Assembly (NCBI GenBank): GCA_947683425.1
Contig: CANTUQ010000020.1
Location: 5,831,001 to 5,895,000 of the forward strand
Length of the DNA stretch: 64,000 nt
Direction of reading: 5' to 3'
Source of the DNA: Excoecaria cochinchinensis
Lineage: Eukaryota > Streptophyta > Magnoliopsida > Malpighiales > Euphorbiaceae
The notes under the pieces: model-generated
Told to the model about the DNA's origin: nothing
The model's input: only the letters and a program-made list of their open reading frames with translations
The model's database searches: none
Shown: positions 9,536-20,248 of the stretch, in pieces
Layout of the letters: each line of letters opens with the position of its first letter
Numbering within the stretch: position 1 is the first letter of the stretch
Position numbers and translations under genes: made by a program

Positions 9536-10881
9536 CTAGATAATACCCTGCTGCTGATCTAGCCGCTCTAAGATGACTCTATCTTGCTCCCTGAGCTGCC
9601 CGAGAAAGGCCCTATCTCTCTCCTCCTGTCTGTGCTCAAAGGATGCGAACATAGAGGTCAAAATCGCAGAAAAATCTGGCTGTGCCGGGTGGGTCGATGG
9701 TGTGAATGAAGGGGGAACTGACTCTGGTGACCGCTCTGGAGGTGGAGCTATAGAAGTAGATGCGCCCGGGTCCCCTACTCTAGCATATGGACTGAACCTC
9801 TCAGATGCCCAGGGAGCTGTCCGATGTACTCTCGAAGGCGGAGGCGGAGTAGGACTCGGTACTCTCTGTCCTGGAGGAGTAGCAAATAGCTCATCGATGG
9901 TGAACTCAATCCCCATGTCAGAGGGTGTACCCGGGTGCTCCTCTTGGTGCTGCTGGGGCTCGAGAGGCTGCTCCATCTGAGGCTGCTCCTCTACCGACTC
10001 TAGTGAGGGCAGGCTAAATGCACGTCTAGTCTCGTGAATGGTGCGGAGTCTGTACGCCTCGGCTGACCCGGTATCGGCAATATCATAGCCATCGTAATAG
10101 CTGCCGGAGCGTCCACATAAATGCTCTCATCCAAGACAGGCCCCAGGATGTCTGGACGAACACCCAAACTCAAAAGTAATCTAGTGATGACTCCACCAGC
10201 ATACACTACAGGGGCTGCCCCCCTAGATACTCTCACCATGTTAACCAAAATCTCATGGCTTATGTTGAGCCGCTGGCCTGCCACCATGGCCCATAAACTC
10301 CAAATCTCAATGGCGTTGAGAGACCCTGGGTTACCAGCTCATCCTAAATAGGAGCTGGATAAAACTCTGTGAACATATCGAAGGGCCTGTGACGAGAGTA
10401 TCGTGCTCTTTGCCGTATCATAATCATACGGCACTCCCGGCAATGCAATAACCGCCTAATGGTGGCGTCTAACTGCTCTATGGGGCACTATAACATCCTA
10501 CCCGAATGGAAGCCCCATAGCCTCTGTAAATCGCTGACGGGTAATGCTATAATGGTGCCGCTCAATCCAAAACTGGATAACACCCTCCTCTGTGTCGGAT
10601 CTCTGGTACCCCCCGTACTGTAACGTAGCAAGAAACTGCCGAACTATCTCTGGGTGAGTCTGGAAAGCAGGCGTTAGAAACTCAGTCCATCCCGCACTTG
10701 CCATCAGAATATCGACCTCATCGGCCATCCCGAGAGCCTCAATGAACGACCTGGAAATGAAACGGCTAGCTCGGAACTGCACCTGAGCCAGCGCTGCATA
10801 CCTCTGTCTGGCCTCAGCACTCATCCAATCCGAGGCCTGAGGCTTAGGCTGATTGCGTGGAGCATATCGTCGCGGTGGCAT
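9536..10881 (-). pseudogene. ATHILA ORF-1-like accessory gene of O, disrupted
   Basis: This is the counterpart of the L gene at 357-2087. It starts MPPRR immediately after an acceptor-like TTTTCAG (minus strand, about 10884). The first 127 codons are open to a stop at 10498. The same frame resumes with further stops before 10287-10000, where motifs RLNISHE and GGVITRLLL match L. A change of frame follows to 9976-9536, a Pro/Ser-rich segment ending in a predicted coiled coil (LREQDRVILERLDQQ). The protein would be somewhat shorter than in L and lacks the TDEEYY-type repeats. It lies between the antisense gene and the 3' LTR, in the same sense as pol. Function is unknown and the copy is not expressible as a full protein. 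Confidence 0.75.
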
Positions 10882-11029
10882 CCTGAAAATAAAGTAAATA
10901 GTTAGTTGGGTATCACAGCCATGAACGGACTTTACTCAGGAAATAATAATAAAAATTTAGGCAGCATTTCGATGGGGTCGTGCCTAAACCGAAAAAATTA
11001 AAATTAAAATTAAATTAAAAAATTTTGGG

Positions 11030-11268
11030 CAGCACCTTGGCAAGGGTGTGCCCAACCTCCTGCATGAGCAAATAAAAAAGACAGGTCTCAGGCCCCAAGC
11101 AATAGTGCAACATATACAGTGCAACATATTCACATTTGCTAAAAAAACAAATGTGGACAGCACCCCGGCAAGGGTGTGCCCAACCTCCTGCATAAGAAAA
11201 TAGAAAGAAGAAGGGACAGGCCTCAGGCCCCCAGGCAACAGTGCAACATACTCACATTTGCTTTACTT
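11030..11268 (-). repeat. 128-bp tandem duplication upstream of the O ORF1-like gene
   Basis: Two diverged copies with period about 128 bp, each holding GGCAAGGGTGTGCCCAACCT and GTGCAACATA.TCACATTTGC. They sit in the presumed 5' untranslated or intron region of the minus-strand ORF1-like transcript. The rest of 10885-11760 is AT-rich and shows no other feature. Confidence 0.8.
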
Positions 11269-11765
11269 TCTAATTCTTAGTATTGGTTTCAAAGTGCACA
11301 TATTCCTAAGGCTATGCCTGAATATCTAAAAAATTCAATAACTAAAAAATAAATATGCATCTATCATTAATTGTTCTCAAAATAGCATTTATCCATGCAT
11401 TTTATCTCAACTGAAGAACAGTGCATTCTTTATTCTATGTGTTAACTTATTGCTTAAAGCATAAGAAAAACAAATGGCATTTTAACTCAAGCAGTTGCAA
11501 CTAAAATCAATTAACAAGGCTCCTAATTACACTAATCAAAAAAATGAGAATTATATTACTCATAATAGGATAAATAAATAAATAACTATTAATAAAATAG
11601 AAGGATTTTACTAACTTGGAAATTGAGACTCAAAGGACAAGACGCTGGTGCAAAGAAAACCAACCGAAAAAAAGCAAAAAACGATAAAATGTAACTAAAG
11701 AAGAAGGGAAGAGCGTCGGTGTGAAGAAAAGAGAAAAGAAAGCGATTGTCTGTCGGTACCTGCGT

Positions 11766-11774
11766 CCTTATATA
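11766..11774 (-). promoter_or_regulatory. TATA box candidate for the O ORF1-like gene
   Basis: TATATAAGG on the minus strand, with a pyrimidine-rich stretch starting about 30-60 bp downstream (11740-11690). It is directed towards the ORF1-like gene, whose start at 10881 follows an acceptor-like site, so a transcript would need a leader intron. Sequence match only; no start site is known. Confidence 0.45.
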
Positions 11775-11814
11775 GAATTTAAGTACCAACGGGCTTTACG
11801 TCTATACAGATACC

Positions 11815-11938
11815 GACGGGAATACCGTCTGTCTCTCCGGATTCTGCTTTTAACCCTCATTAATTACCTAATTAATGCGTGTGATATGCACGATGCAAAG
11901 ACTGCCAGGTGGACAATTACAGACGGGATCACCGTCTG
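11815..11938. promoter_or_regulatory. Two GACGG-N5-CCGTC palindromes between the divergent TATA boxes
   Basis: GACGG-GAATA-CCGTC (11815-11829) and CAGACGG-GATCA-CCGTCTG (11920-11938, 7-bp perfect arms). They lie between the minus-strand TATA at 11766 and the plus-strand TATA at 11973. The same palindrome type occurs in the U3 of both O LTRs. This looks like a shared regulator-binding site, by inference. Confidence 0.55.
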
Positions 11939-11972
11939 AGTTAGAGATGGGCTAGCCATCGATAGGTCAATC

Positions 11973-11981
11973 CTATAAAAT
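11973..11981 (+). promoter_or_regulatory. TATA box candidate for the antisense gene of O
   Basis: CTATAAAAT, followed 125 bp later by the ATG of the antisense gene at 12106. The predicted leader (about 12005-12105) is pyrimidine-rich, as plant leaders often are. Spacing and orientation fit a small promoter for the plus-strand gene. Confidence 0.55.
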
Positions 11982-12105
11982 TCATCATTTTCTTGGATTC
12001 CGTGCCTTTTCTCTCATTTTAGCTTCATAGCAAGTTCCTTTCCTCAATTTTTTCCTTTTCCCCTTCTTCATTTCCCTTAGCGACCTCGACCTTAGTCCTA
12101 GAGAA

Positions 12106-13451
12106 ATGAATTCTCCTTTTCTTTCCAAAATGCACCGTATCTTAGACGATGCTCAAACTTGGGAAAACAGCACTCTTGCCCCCTTTTCTGGACTGAAATT
12201 TTTACGCAGAATCAGAATAGACTACAACCTCCTTTTGGCTGCGACCCACTTCTGGGACCCTCGATTTCACGTTTTTAGGTTCACCTACCAGGAAATGTGC
12301 CCCCTGCCTGAGGAACTTGCTGCTATTGTCGGGAGCTGGTATCCTCCTAGTGCTTTACCCTGTGTTCCTCGTTGTGGTTTGGTTCAAACTCGGGATATTG
12401 CCCTGCCCTTAAGTATAGCTCCTTCTGACGCTGCTCGTCTAGTTCCTCAGGGCCTTGTATTTGGCTTAGAACCTCTGATTGAAGCACTGGATGAATTCTC
12501 TAACCTTCCTTCATACAGAGTAAGTGTCATCTTTCTTTTCTGTCTGATGAAGTACTTGGTCGTGACTTCAGAGGAGCTGCTTGAAGACCCTCGTCTGTTT
12601 GGGATTTTGGATTTTCACCACGGGCTGACCCCTTTTCCACTTATTCTGGCTGAGACTATCTTGGGTTTGGACTATGTCTGTGCCGGGCCTACCACTTCAT
12701 TCTCTGGGAGCCCCTTATTACTCCAGGTACGTCATTGTTTTAAAGGTAGTGTGTCCCTTGTGGATTTTCGCACTAGCTTTTCTTAGCGGGAAGTGCGTCC
12801 TTTCAGATTTTCACACAACCCTATGCCTAATTTTTGCCTGAAGTAAATCCCACTTACTCCAGCGGCTTTTCTTTGCCTTTTATTTTCTTTTCTTTGGCTT
12901 TTATTTTTCCTTGCTTCTTCCTTCAGATTTGGTTGCAAGAGAAATTGAAGCTGCTGTTAGAGCCACCTCCTAGAGTCATTAGTCAGTACTCAGCGAAGCA
13001 TTTTCTTCCTCGCCAGTGTCTGTACCTACCTGGGACCCCTGACGAAGGCATTACGAGATTCAGTGAGATATCAAATGAAGATATTAGCTTCATGCATGCT
13101 TGGCTTCCATTATCCAGTGCAGTTATTGATGGGTCTTCAGGATGCATTCCCCTATGCGGGCTTCGTGAGGCAACCTTTTACATCACGGCCCGCTGCTCTT
13201 GTCAACTTGGAATGACTCAGGATGTGGTGAGACTCCCTCTATCCTTTCGAGGTGGGGTCCTTTTTGCGGCTTTTGCCTCCCGCTATCATGAGCTCTGGAG
13301 CCAACTTCCACTGAAGACTATCATACCTCCCTTCGGGAACCACTCTGTCACCTCTACCAGTGTGTACAAGAGGTGGATACTTAGCCCGTCATCTGATAAC
13401 CGAACACGTCGACTGAGGCATTTGGCTAGCGAGAGTAGTAGTAGGGCATAG
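12106..13451 (+). CDS. Antisense accessory gene of O, two exons, DUF7745/plant-mobile-domain-like (381 aa)
   Basis: Exon 1 is 12106-12726 and exon 2 is 12927-13451. The 200-bp intron starts CAG|GTACGT and ends in a pyrimidine-rich TTCCTTCAG. Exon 1 is exactly 207 codons and exon 2 adds 174 in phase, giving 381 aa without a stop. The joint reads LLLQ-IWLQEKL, typical of this family. Around residue 66 it has PLPEELAAIVG; residues about 160-195 include PLILAETILGLDY. The pattern recalls the retroelement-associated plant domain catalogued as DUF7745 or plant mobile domain (from memory, not searched). The gene is antisense to gag-pol and lies between integrase and the ORF1-like gene, like the antisense ORFs known from Grande/Retand-type Tat elements. 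N retains only the intron and a scrap of exon 1. Function is unknown. The ORF is open although gag-pol in O is not. Confidence 0.75.
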
Positions 13452-13840
13452 TTTAGCTTTATATGCATTTTGGGCAATATGTTTTCTTTTTAAAGCAGAA
13501 TTGGACGATGATATAAATGAATAAGTCAAGTCTTATTTTATTTCACAAAATTGTGTACATTTCAGTACGATTTCAGAATACATGATCGTTTTTTGACACT
13601 AATTCAATTATGCAAGACTACATTCATTCATGGAACCAAATCCTGATAGCATCAAACTCCTGTCTCCAATCAGCCCTTTCGGGTTTTCATGATTGGATAT
13701 TTTCTCTCAAGCCTCTAAATTTTGCCCAGGATGCCTTTTTTCGGTTTTCACCCTGACGAGGTGCCCAATTTTAGCAAGGCCGCCTTTTTTCGATTTTCGA
13801 CCCGCGGGGCTTTTATTCTCTTCTCTTGATTTTATTGTCT
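13452..13840. other. Spacer between the antisense gene stop and the integrase stop of O
   Basis: The two genes converge here. A closely related segment is found in N at about 24190-24557. I see no ORF. AT-rich stretches around 13490-13560 could carry polyadenylation signals for the plus-strand gene. The T-rich GCCTTTTTTCGGTTTTC-like motifs at 13720-13800 repeat twice and are conserved in N. Confidence 0.6.
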
Positions 13841-14956
13841 TTAGCCATGGAACCTTTTAAGTCTATCAATATTGATCAGTTCTTTGAATTTGTTGCCATC
13901 GCTATCTGAAAAAATCGCAGCTCCTTTTGACAGCAGCTTTTTGATGATAAACGGACCTTCCCACATAGGTCTGAACTTCCCTCTAATGTCCGGTGCTCCT
14001 GGTCTCATCTGTTTGAATACCAAATCCCCTTCCTTCAACGGATGTTTCTTGGCTTTCTTTCCAAAAGACCTAGTGAGCCTCTTTTGGTAGATCTGGTTGT
14101 GATAGTAGGCTTTTAACCTGTTCTCATCCAACATGTTCAAGCGTTGCAACCGTTGTTGCGCCCATTCAGCCTCCGGAATCTCAGCTTCCATTATCACCCT
14201 TAGTGACTTAAGTTCGACCTCGACCGGTAATATTGCCTCCGTCCCATATACCAAGGAATATGGAGTGGCTCCCGTTGAAGTCCTGATGGTTGTTCTTTAA
14301 CCCCATAATGCAAAAGGTAACTTTTCTGCCCAATCTTTATAATTCTGGACCATCTTAGCCAGGATCCTCTTGACATTCTTATTGGCGGCTTCAACTGCCC
14401 CGTTAGCTTGAGGACCATATGGAGAAGACTTGTGGTGCTCGATACCATACTTCTGGAGTAACTTCTTCGTTTCGGCCATGAACTGGACCCCGTTGTCAGA
14501 TACCACATGATGTGGAAGGCCATACCTACATATCAAGTTCTTCTCTATAAATTTTGCCATATCCCGAGCATCCACTTTCTTGAAGGACTCAGCTTCTACC
14601 CACTTGGTAAAGTAGTCAATGGCGACGATGATGTATCTATGCCCATTGGAGGCCGTGGGGCGTATTTCCCCAATAATATCAATCCCCCAAGCTGCGAATG
14701 GCCAAGGTAACATTAGATTATGTAATTCCGAAATGGGCAGGTGCATTAAATCTACATACTGCTGGCATAACTAACACTGCTTTACATTCTTCGAGCAATC
14801 GTTATCCATGGTGAGCCAGAAGAATCCTTGTCTCATAATCTTTTTGGCTAATGTCAACCCGTTCATATGGGCCCCACATACTCCGGCTTGTGTTTCTTCC
14901 ATCACCCTCTTAGCCTCTTTCTCATCCAAACACCTCAACTGGATACCATCCGCCTG
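13841..14956 (-). pseudogene. Integrase of O
   Basis: C-terminal domain of the pol polyprotein; it would insert the cDNA into chromosomal DNA. The catalytic core keeps WGIDIIGEI, VVSDNGVQF and GAVEAANKN, so the D, D and E residues are all present, and the reading ends KRFHG-stop at 13841. Upstream, the zinc-binding region survives as LCQQY. Nonsense codons interrupt it at 14297 (in WG-stop-RTT) and within the zinc-binding region (about 14770), with a further TGA at 14957. The frame is otherwise the same across these stops. N has the same protein with fewer lesions. Confidence 0.9.
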
Positions 14957-15516
14957 TCATTTGTACAATGCTCCATTTATGCAGATGAATTGGGTAAATA
15001 GCTTGCGAATCATTCTCTGATCTTTCTCAGTAGCTTCCTCCGAAAATGTCACATTCTCTAGATAGTTCTTGATATCAAAATACCACGGCTTCCCATTCGC
15101 TACTTCTATCTCTATGACTGATTTAGATTCGAAGCTAGGTCTCTCAGAGCTAGAAATCAAAACTGGCCTCATAACCACCCCTTCGGGATTGTCCCACATT
15201 GAGACTAAAGTAGCAAGCACGTCGGCTAACTAGTTTTCATCAAGTGCTCGATGTATGGCATTAGCCTCTCTTCTTTAACGGCCCATTCACCTCGGATTTG
15301 ATTGATCACCAGGGAGGAATCACCAAACATTTCCACATTTCTTGCTCCTAAGGCTATCAATGCCTCTAACCCGAAGGCACACGCTTCATACTCAGCTTCA
15401 TTATTGGTAGCCTTGAACCTCAATTTCTTGGCCAAAGGGAGCTTCTCATCATTCGGGGTTGTTAAAATGATCCCTACTCTTGCCCCCTTGTTGTTCACAA
15501 CTCCATCAAAATGCAA
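14957..15516 (-). pseudogene. Archaeal-type RNase H (second RNase H) of O
   Basis: It carries the motifs HFDGVVNNKGA, NNEAEYEA and FGDSSLVI of the extra RNase H diagnostic of the Tat/Ogre lineage. Relative to N, a deletion of about 50 bp near 15226-15245 removes the segment before DENQLAD and shifts the frame, and a TAG lies at the join. A TAA (CAA to TAA by comparison with N) at 15517 separates it from the upstream RNase H. It is not functional. Confidence 0.9.
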
Positions 15517-17589
15517 TTACCAACCTCGAACTCCGATAGCTACCACATCCTCATCTGGAAAGTTAAACTCGTACGAGTCTCCTTGAATTGGGTGTTCTGC
15601 TAGGAATTCAGCCACTGCACGCCCTTTGATAGTTTTTCGAGTAATATATTCCACATCGAATTCTTGTAGCAACAATAACCACCTTCCAACTTTCCCAAGT
15701 AAAGATGGAGCTTCCTGTAAGTACCTTAAAGGATTCTGCTTTGCTACTGCCTGTACTCTATAGGCATAAAAGTAATGCCTTAATTTCTTAGAAGCCCAGA
15801 TCACCGCAAGGCAAATCTTTTCTACTTCCGTATACTTAACCTCATAGGCCAGGAACTTCTTGCCAAGGTAGTAAACAACAAACTCCACTCCAAATTCGTC
15901 CTCCTGGGCCATCATGGCGCCCATAGAACTGTCTTCTATAGCTAAGTATAAAATCAATGGCCTGGCTGGCTGCGGCGGTCTCAATACCGGTGGATTTAGT
16001 AGGTACTCTCTGACAGTATCGAAAGCCTTCTAACAGCTTTCGTTCCATACTACCGGTTGGTCTTTTCTGAGTAGTTTGAAGATCAGTTCACAGATTGAAG
16101 TAAGCTTGGCTATAAACCTACTGATATATTGCAACCTACCCAGAAAACTTCTCACATCCTTCTCCTTCTGCGGTATTGGCATTTCTCTGATGGCTTTAAC
16201 CTTGTCCGGGTCAATCTCAATACTCCTCTGGCTAACCATGTGTCCTAGAAGCTTCCCTGAGGTAACACCAAAGATACATTTCTTAGGATTTAACCGCAGA
16301 TTATACTTGTCTATCCTTAAGAAGAACTTTTCTAGGGCTTCAAAATGACCTTCTCTAGTGGCTGACTTGATCATGATGTTGTCCACGTATACCTCCACTT
16401 CTTTATGGATCAGGTCATTCAAGATTTTTGTTGCCATCCTCTGATAAGTGGCTCCTACATTTTCCAGGCTAAAAGGCATTACTCGATAAGCATAGATCCC
16501 CCACTCCGTGATGAACGCTGTCTTAATTCGATCAATTATTTTATTGAAAATTTGATTGTAGCCCGCATAACCATCTCCAAAACTATACATCTCGCAAGCA
16601 GCGGCGCTGTCTATCAACACATCTATATGGGGCAATGGAAAGTCATCTTTTGGATAGGCCTTATTCAAGTCCTGATAATCTACGCATACCCTTACCTTGC
16701 CATTCTTTTTGGCTACGGGGACAACATTGGCCAACCAAGTTGGATACTGTACCTCAACCAAAAATTTGGCTTTGATTTGCTGGTGAATCTCCTCCTTCAC
16801 TTTATCCGCCCATTCTGGCCTAAGCCTTCTCAGCTTCTGTTTAATGGGTTTGTGGTCAGGATATGTAGGAATAGCGTGCTCTGCAACTTCCCGATCGATT
16901 CTTAACATATCTTTGTAGGTCCAGGCAAAGACTTTTTCATATTTTTTTAAGATTCTCTCAAATTTTTCTCGCTCTTCAGGAGTTATACTTGATGCTATCA
17001 AAATTTCTTTCGGATTTTCTATGGTTCCAAGATTAAATGGAGTAGCATCAGTTGAATTAATATCAAATATGGATGGATGATGATCATGATCATGCATAGT
17101 GAAATCATCAGAAACATCACACAAGTAAGCAAAATCATTCAATTTATTAATAAGATTGAAATTGTCATTAACATCATTGAAAAGTTCTGGAGCAAAAAGA
17201 AAGTCTAAACTATTCTCCTCTTCCTCCTCTGCTGGCGTATCTGCCACGGTCGATGGTCCTGCATCACTTCGGCTCTTTGGAGGCTCCCCAATCAACTCCT
17301 GCATGGCTTCCTCTACCTTTGTTTTCCCCTTCAGTTGGGTGGCTACCATCTTCTCAGTCATTACTTCTTCAGGCATCTCACGGTCCCAAATTGTCCTACT
17401 GGTCATGATTTCTTCATCCCAAAAGCCCTCCGCTGGCTTGATCGATCCAATGTCCCAGTCATAGACATCATTGAAAACCTCGAACCCAGGCACAAATCTT
17501 CCATCCAGCCACAGCGGTTTATCTTCCCCTGTATAGGCACATGTTGCGATTGCTGGCACAAAAGTCTTTCGGATATGAGGAATGTCCAT
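15517..17589 (-). pseudogene. Reverse transcriptase and first RNase H of O
   Basis: Residues about 1-225 of the 519-codon open segment are an acidic linker, followed by RT with CVDYQDLNKAYPKDDFPLPHID, FGDGYAGYNQI and the active-site motif. That motif reads YVDN at about residue 400 (plus strand 16376-16388) instead of YVDD, so the second catalytic Asp is Asn and RT should be inactive. A TAG at 16030 separates RT from RNase H (15517-15984), which keeps EVEKICLAVIWASKKLRHY. N carries intact YIDD at the same place. Confidence 0.9.
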
Positions 17590-17592
17590 TTT

Positions 17593-18767
17593 TTACTTCT
17601 CACCCCTTTCTACCACACCTGTGTATCCTAGACCCCTTCTGTCCTTTTGGCCCTTGGTGGTAACAGCTGTTGGCATCCCCTGAGAATTCTTGCCCAGTCC
17701 TGCGCCAGGGAGGAATGACATCTTTTTCATCATATTCAGTACCTGGGGGCTTTCTTCTTTCTGCTCTTCCTCGCCTATCATGGCAACATGAAATCTACTA
17801 AATGGTTGCCTAGAAATCTCCAATACTGAAACCTGATTTTCCCGTGCAGCCCTTATAGTCACAATCTTGCCTTCATGAGGTATCTTTACCATCTGGTGAA
17901 GTGTAGAGGGGACTCCACCCAACTTATGAAACCATGGTCTACCTAGAAGAATTGAGAAATTGGCGGGTATAGGTAGTACCACAAACTCCACTTCTGACTC
18001 TACGGGCCCCATCTTCACTACTGCCGTGATGTCCCTGAAGCATGTCTACGCGAGTTGTCATATGCTGTGATGGTGAGATCAGATTTGGCTAACATATCCT
18101 CTGTTACCCCAAAAGCCGCAATTGCCTCCTGTGGGCACACATTTATCAAAGAGCCATCATCCACCATTACGCAAGCAGTGTGCTTTTGGTTAATCTGTGC
18201 CCTTATGTACAGAGGGCGATTATGGTTGTGGCCTTCTACCGGCAAATCAGTACTGGTAATTTCCCCTGATCCTCCTTTCACTACATCCAGAAGTTCCGTA
18301 GGTGAGATAGTTATTGCCACAGTTGCCTTGCATAAAGCCTCTACCACCTTCTTCCTATGCAATGGCGACTGTCTCAAAAGATCGCATATGGAAATCTGAG
18401 CCGTCGTCTTTTTTAGTTGTTTAACAATAAGATCTTCTTCCGGCTCCTTTCCTTTCTCACCCTCAACCGGCCCTTGGGGCTTCTCAACTTCTGGAGCTAC
18501 CCTTCCGCTCCGGGTCACAGCTCCTACTTTATTCTTGTTTGTTTCTTCATCCTCCTCCGAATCCCACGGGTCGGCAAATACTTCAGAATCATTATTTTCA
18601 GTTCCACTATCATCAGTGGACCAGCAATCGATCACTGCATCGGGAAGCCCTTCTTCACTCCCCTCATGGAGGTTCGTGATAGCAGTGTGGGTATCGTTGC
18701 CGTATAATTCATTTAACACAAACTTTTCGGGTAAACTGGACACGATCATATTCATTGGCAGGGGCAT
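17593..18767 (-). pseudogene. Protease and G-patch-like linker of O
   Basis: The retropepsin-type aspartic protease motif VDDGSLINV follows RPLYIRAQINQKHTACVM. A frameshift near 18040 divides it, the second part carrying ILLGRPWFHKLGGVPSTLHQ. After the protease come FLPGAGLGKNSQG and RRGLGY, resembling a G-patch, as in other Tat-type elements. A TAA at 17593 separates it from the RT segment in the same frame. The upstream 120 residues are acidic. Confidence 0.85.
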
Positions 18768-20248
18768 ACTATTGTACCCAGCCTTCTTTTGACCCTCTCT
18801 CTTTGGGTCTATGATCTACTTTGAGTCGATTAGATCTTGAATCGCGTGCCCTAATGTCTTGTAGTTATCGATTATATTCCCGGTGTGCTGATGATACGCA
18901 CAATACTCATCATCCTTATGTCCTGGCGTGCCTTAAGTTCTAGTAGGTTTGGGTGGCATAGGCTTTAACTTACCCTCTTTCATCAGTCTTCTCAACACTC
19001 ATGACAAAAACCTTCCAAGATTGGAAAAATGCCTCGGGGTAGCATTAGCAGTTAATACCTCAGCAGTTTTTTGTGTGCCGCTAGCGAAACCTATTTGTCT
19101 ACTTGCCCCCTGGCTACTACTTCCCCTTTTGGGATAGTTCTCATTAGCTGCTCTCTTGATAAGGTGCTCTCCCTCAGCCTCAATGACGATGTCCTTCAGA
19201 GACTCCCAGTCCTTCAGTCCTTTCATCCTTAATCCTTCTCTCAAATATGGGCTCGTATTTTTAATAAATAGCCGTATTTGATCCTGAGTATCCGGTTTCC
19301 TCTTTATTTCCATCACCCAATTCCTACACCGAGTTAGATACTCATGGAAGGACTCGCCTCCCTTCTGCTGTAACAGCTCTAGGTCCTTCAAGGTCACTTC
19401 CATCCTTGTACTACAGTCGTATTGTCTCAAGAACTCTTCCATCAATAAATCCCAGTCCTTCTTGGTTCGGCGATCGAGCCCATGGTACCAATCTACTGCT
19501 GGGCCAGTCAAACTCAAGCAAAAGTACTCAATTTTCTGCTTTTTTGTTAAAGTGGCGCCCTTCATTACCAGCGAGTACTGCTTTATACAAGCCATGGGGT
19601 CGGAAGTGCCGTCAAACTTCGGAACATCCGGCATTTTAAAGTTCATCGGGACTAGATCCTCTCCTTCTAACTCCTTGTCTTTCGGGTTCATTCCTCGCCC
19701 CTTTATTAGCATTCTTGTTATTGCTTCAAATTTCTCCTCCATCTTCTTCCAGATGGCTTCTTCAGCTTGAGGGGCTTTCCCTTTCTTAGACATACGCTCC
19801 TCATATTCTTCGTCTTCCCAATCATCATCTAGCCTTGGGACTGGTCTTCCCCTTTGTGCCCCTGAGGTAGTAGCTCTTAGGTTTACAGGTGGCATGCGAA
19901 TTTCCTCTTGGAGATCTTCTCTGACCTCTCCCCTTTCATTATTTCTCATAGGAGGAGGTGGTGGATTCTGCGGGGCCGCTTGCTGACCCAATGTGGCCAT
20001 CATCGCTATCATACGGTTCTCAAACTCTTCAAGCCTTTGGCCCACTTCCTTTGCTATCATTGCCCTGGTGGCATCTGCCCCTCTTGGTGAGTTTGCCATT
20101 TCTTCGGGTAAAGGAAACTGAGCTGAAGTAGCGTAGCTGGTTTCGGAAGAAGTGTCTGGATACTCCACCCTTTCTGGTAACTCGAAGAATGGATTTTTGC
20201 GTAGTCGCCCCCGAGACCCTCTTGTCCACCTAGGCGAATCTATGATGG
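18768..20248 (-). pseudogene. gag of O
   Basis: The likely start is MANSPRG at 20099, although the frame is open and conserved with N back to an acceptor-like TTTTTCAG at 20249. The N-terminus has a predicted coiled coil (ATRAMIAKEVGQRLEEFENRM). The capsid-like gag domain spans FKMPDVPKFDGTSDP to about SPYLREGL. Three in-frame stops follow: TGA 18999-19001, TAA 18933-18935 and TAG 18816-18818. The zinc-binding motif that N has as CAFHQHTGHLTDDC has lost its second His (to Asn) and last Cys (to Tyr). The protein would form the virus-like particle, but this copy is dead. Confidence 0.9.

Noticed and set aside
8906..9562. 218-codon plus-strand ORF in O
   Set aside because: It overlaps the antisense side of the decayed ORF1-like C-terminus, has no recognisable domain and is AT-rich at its N-terminal half.
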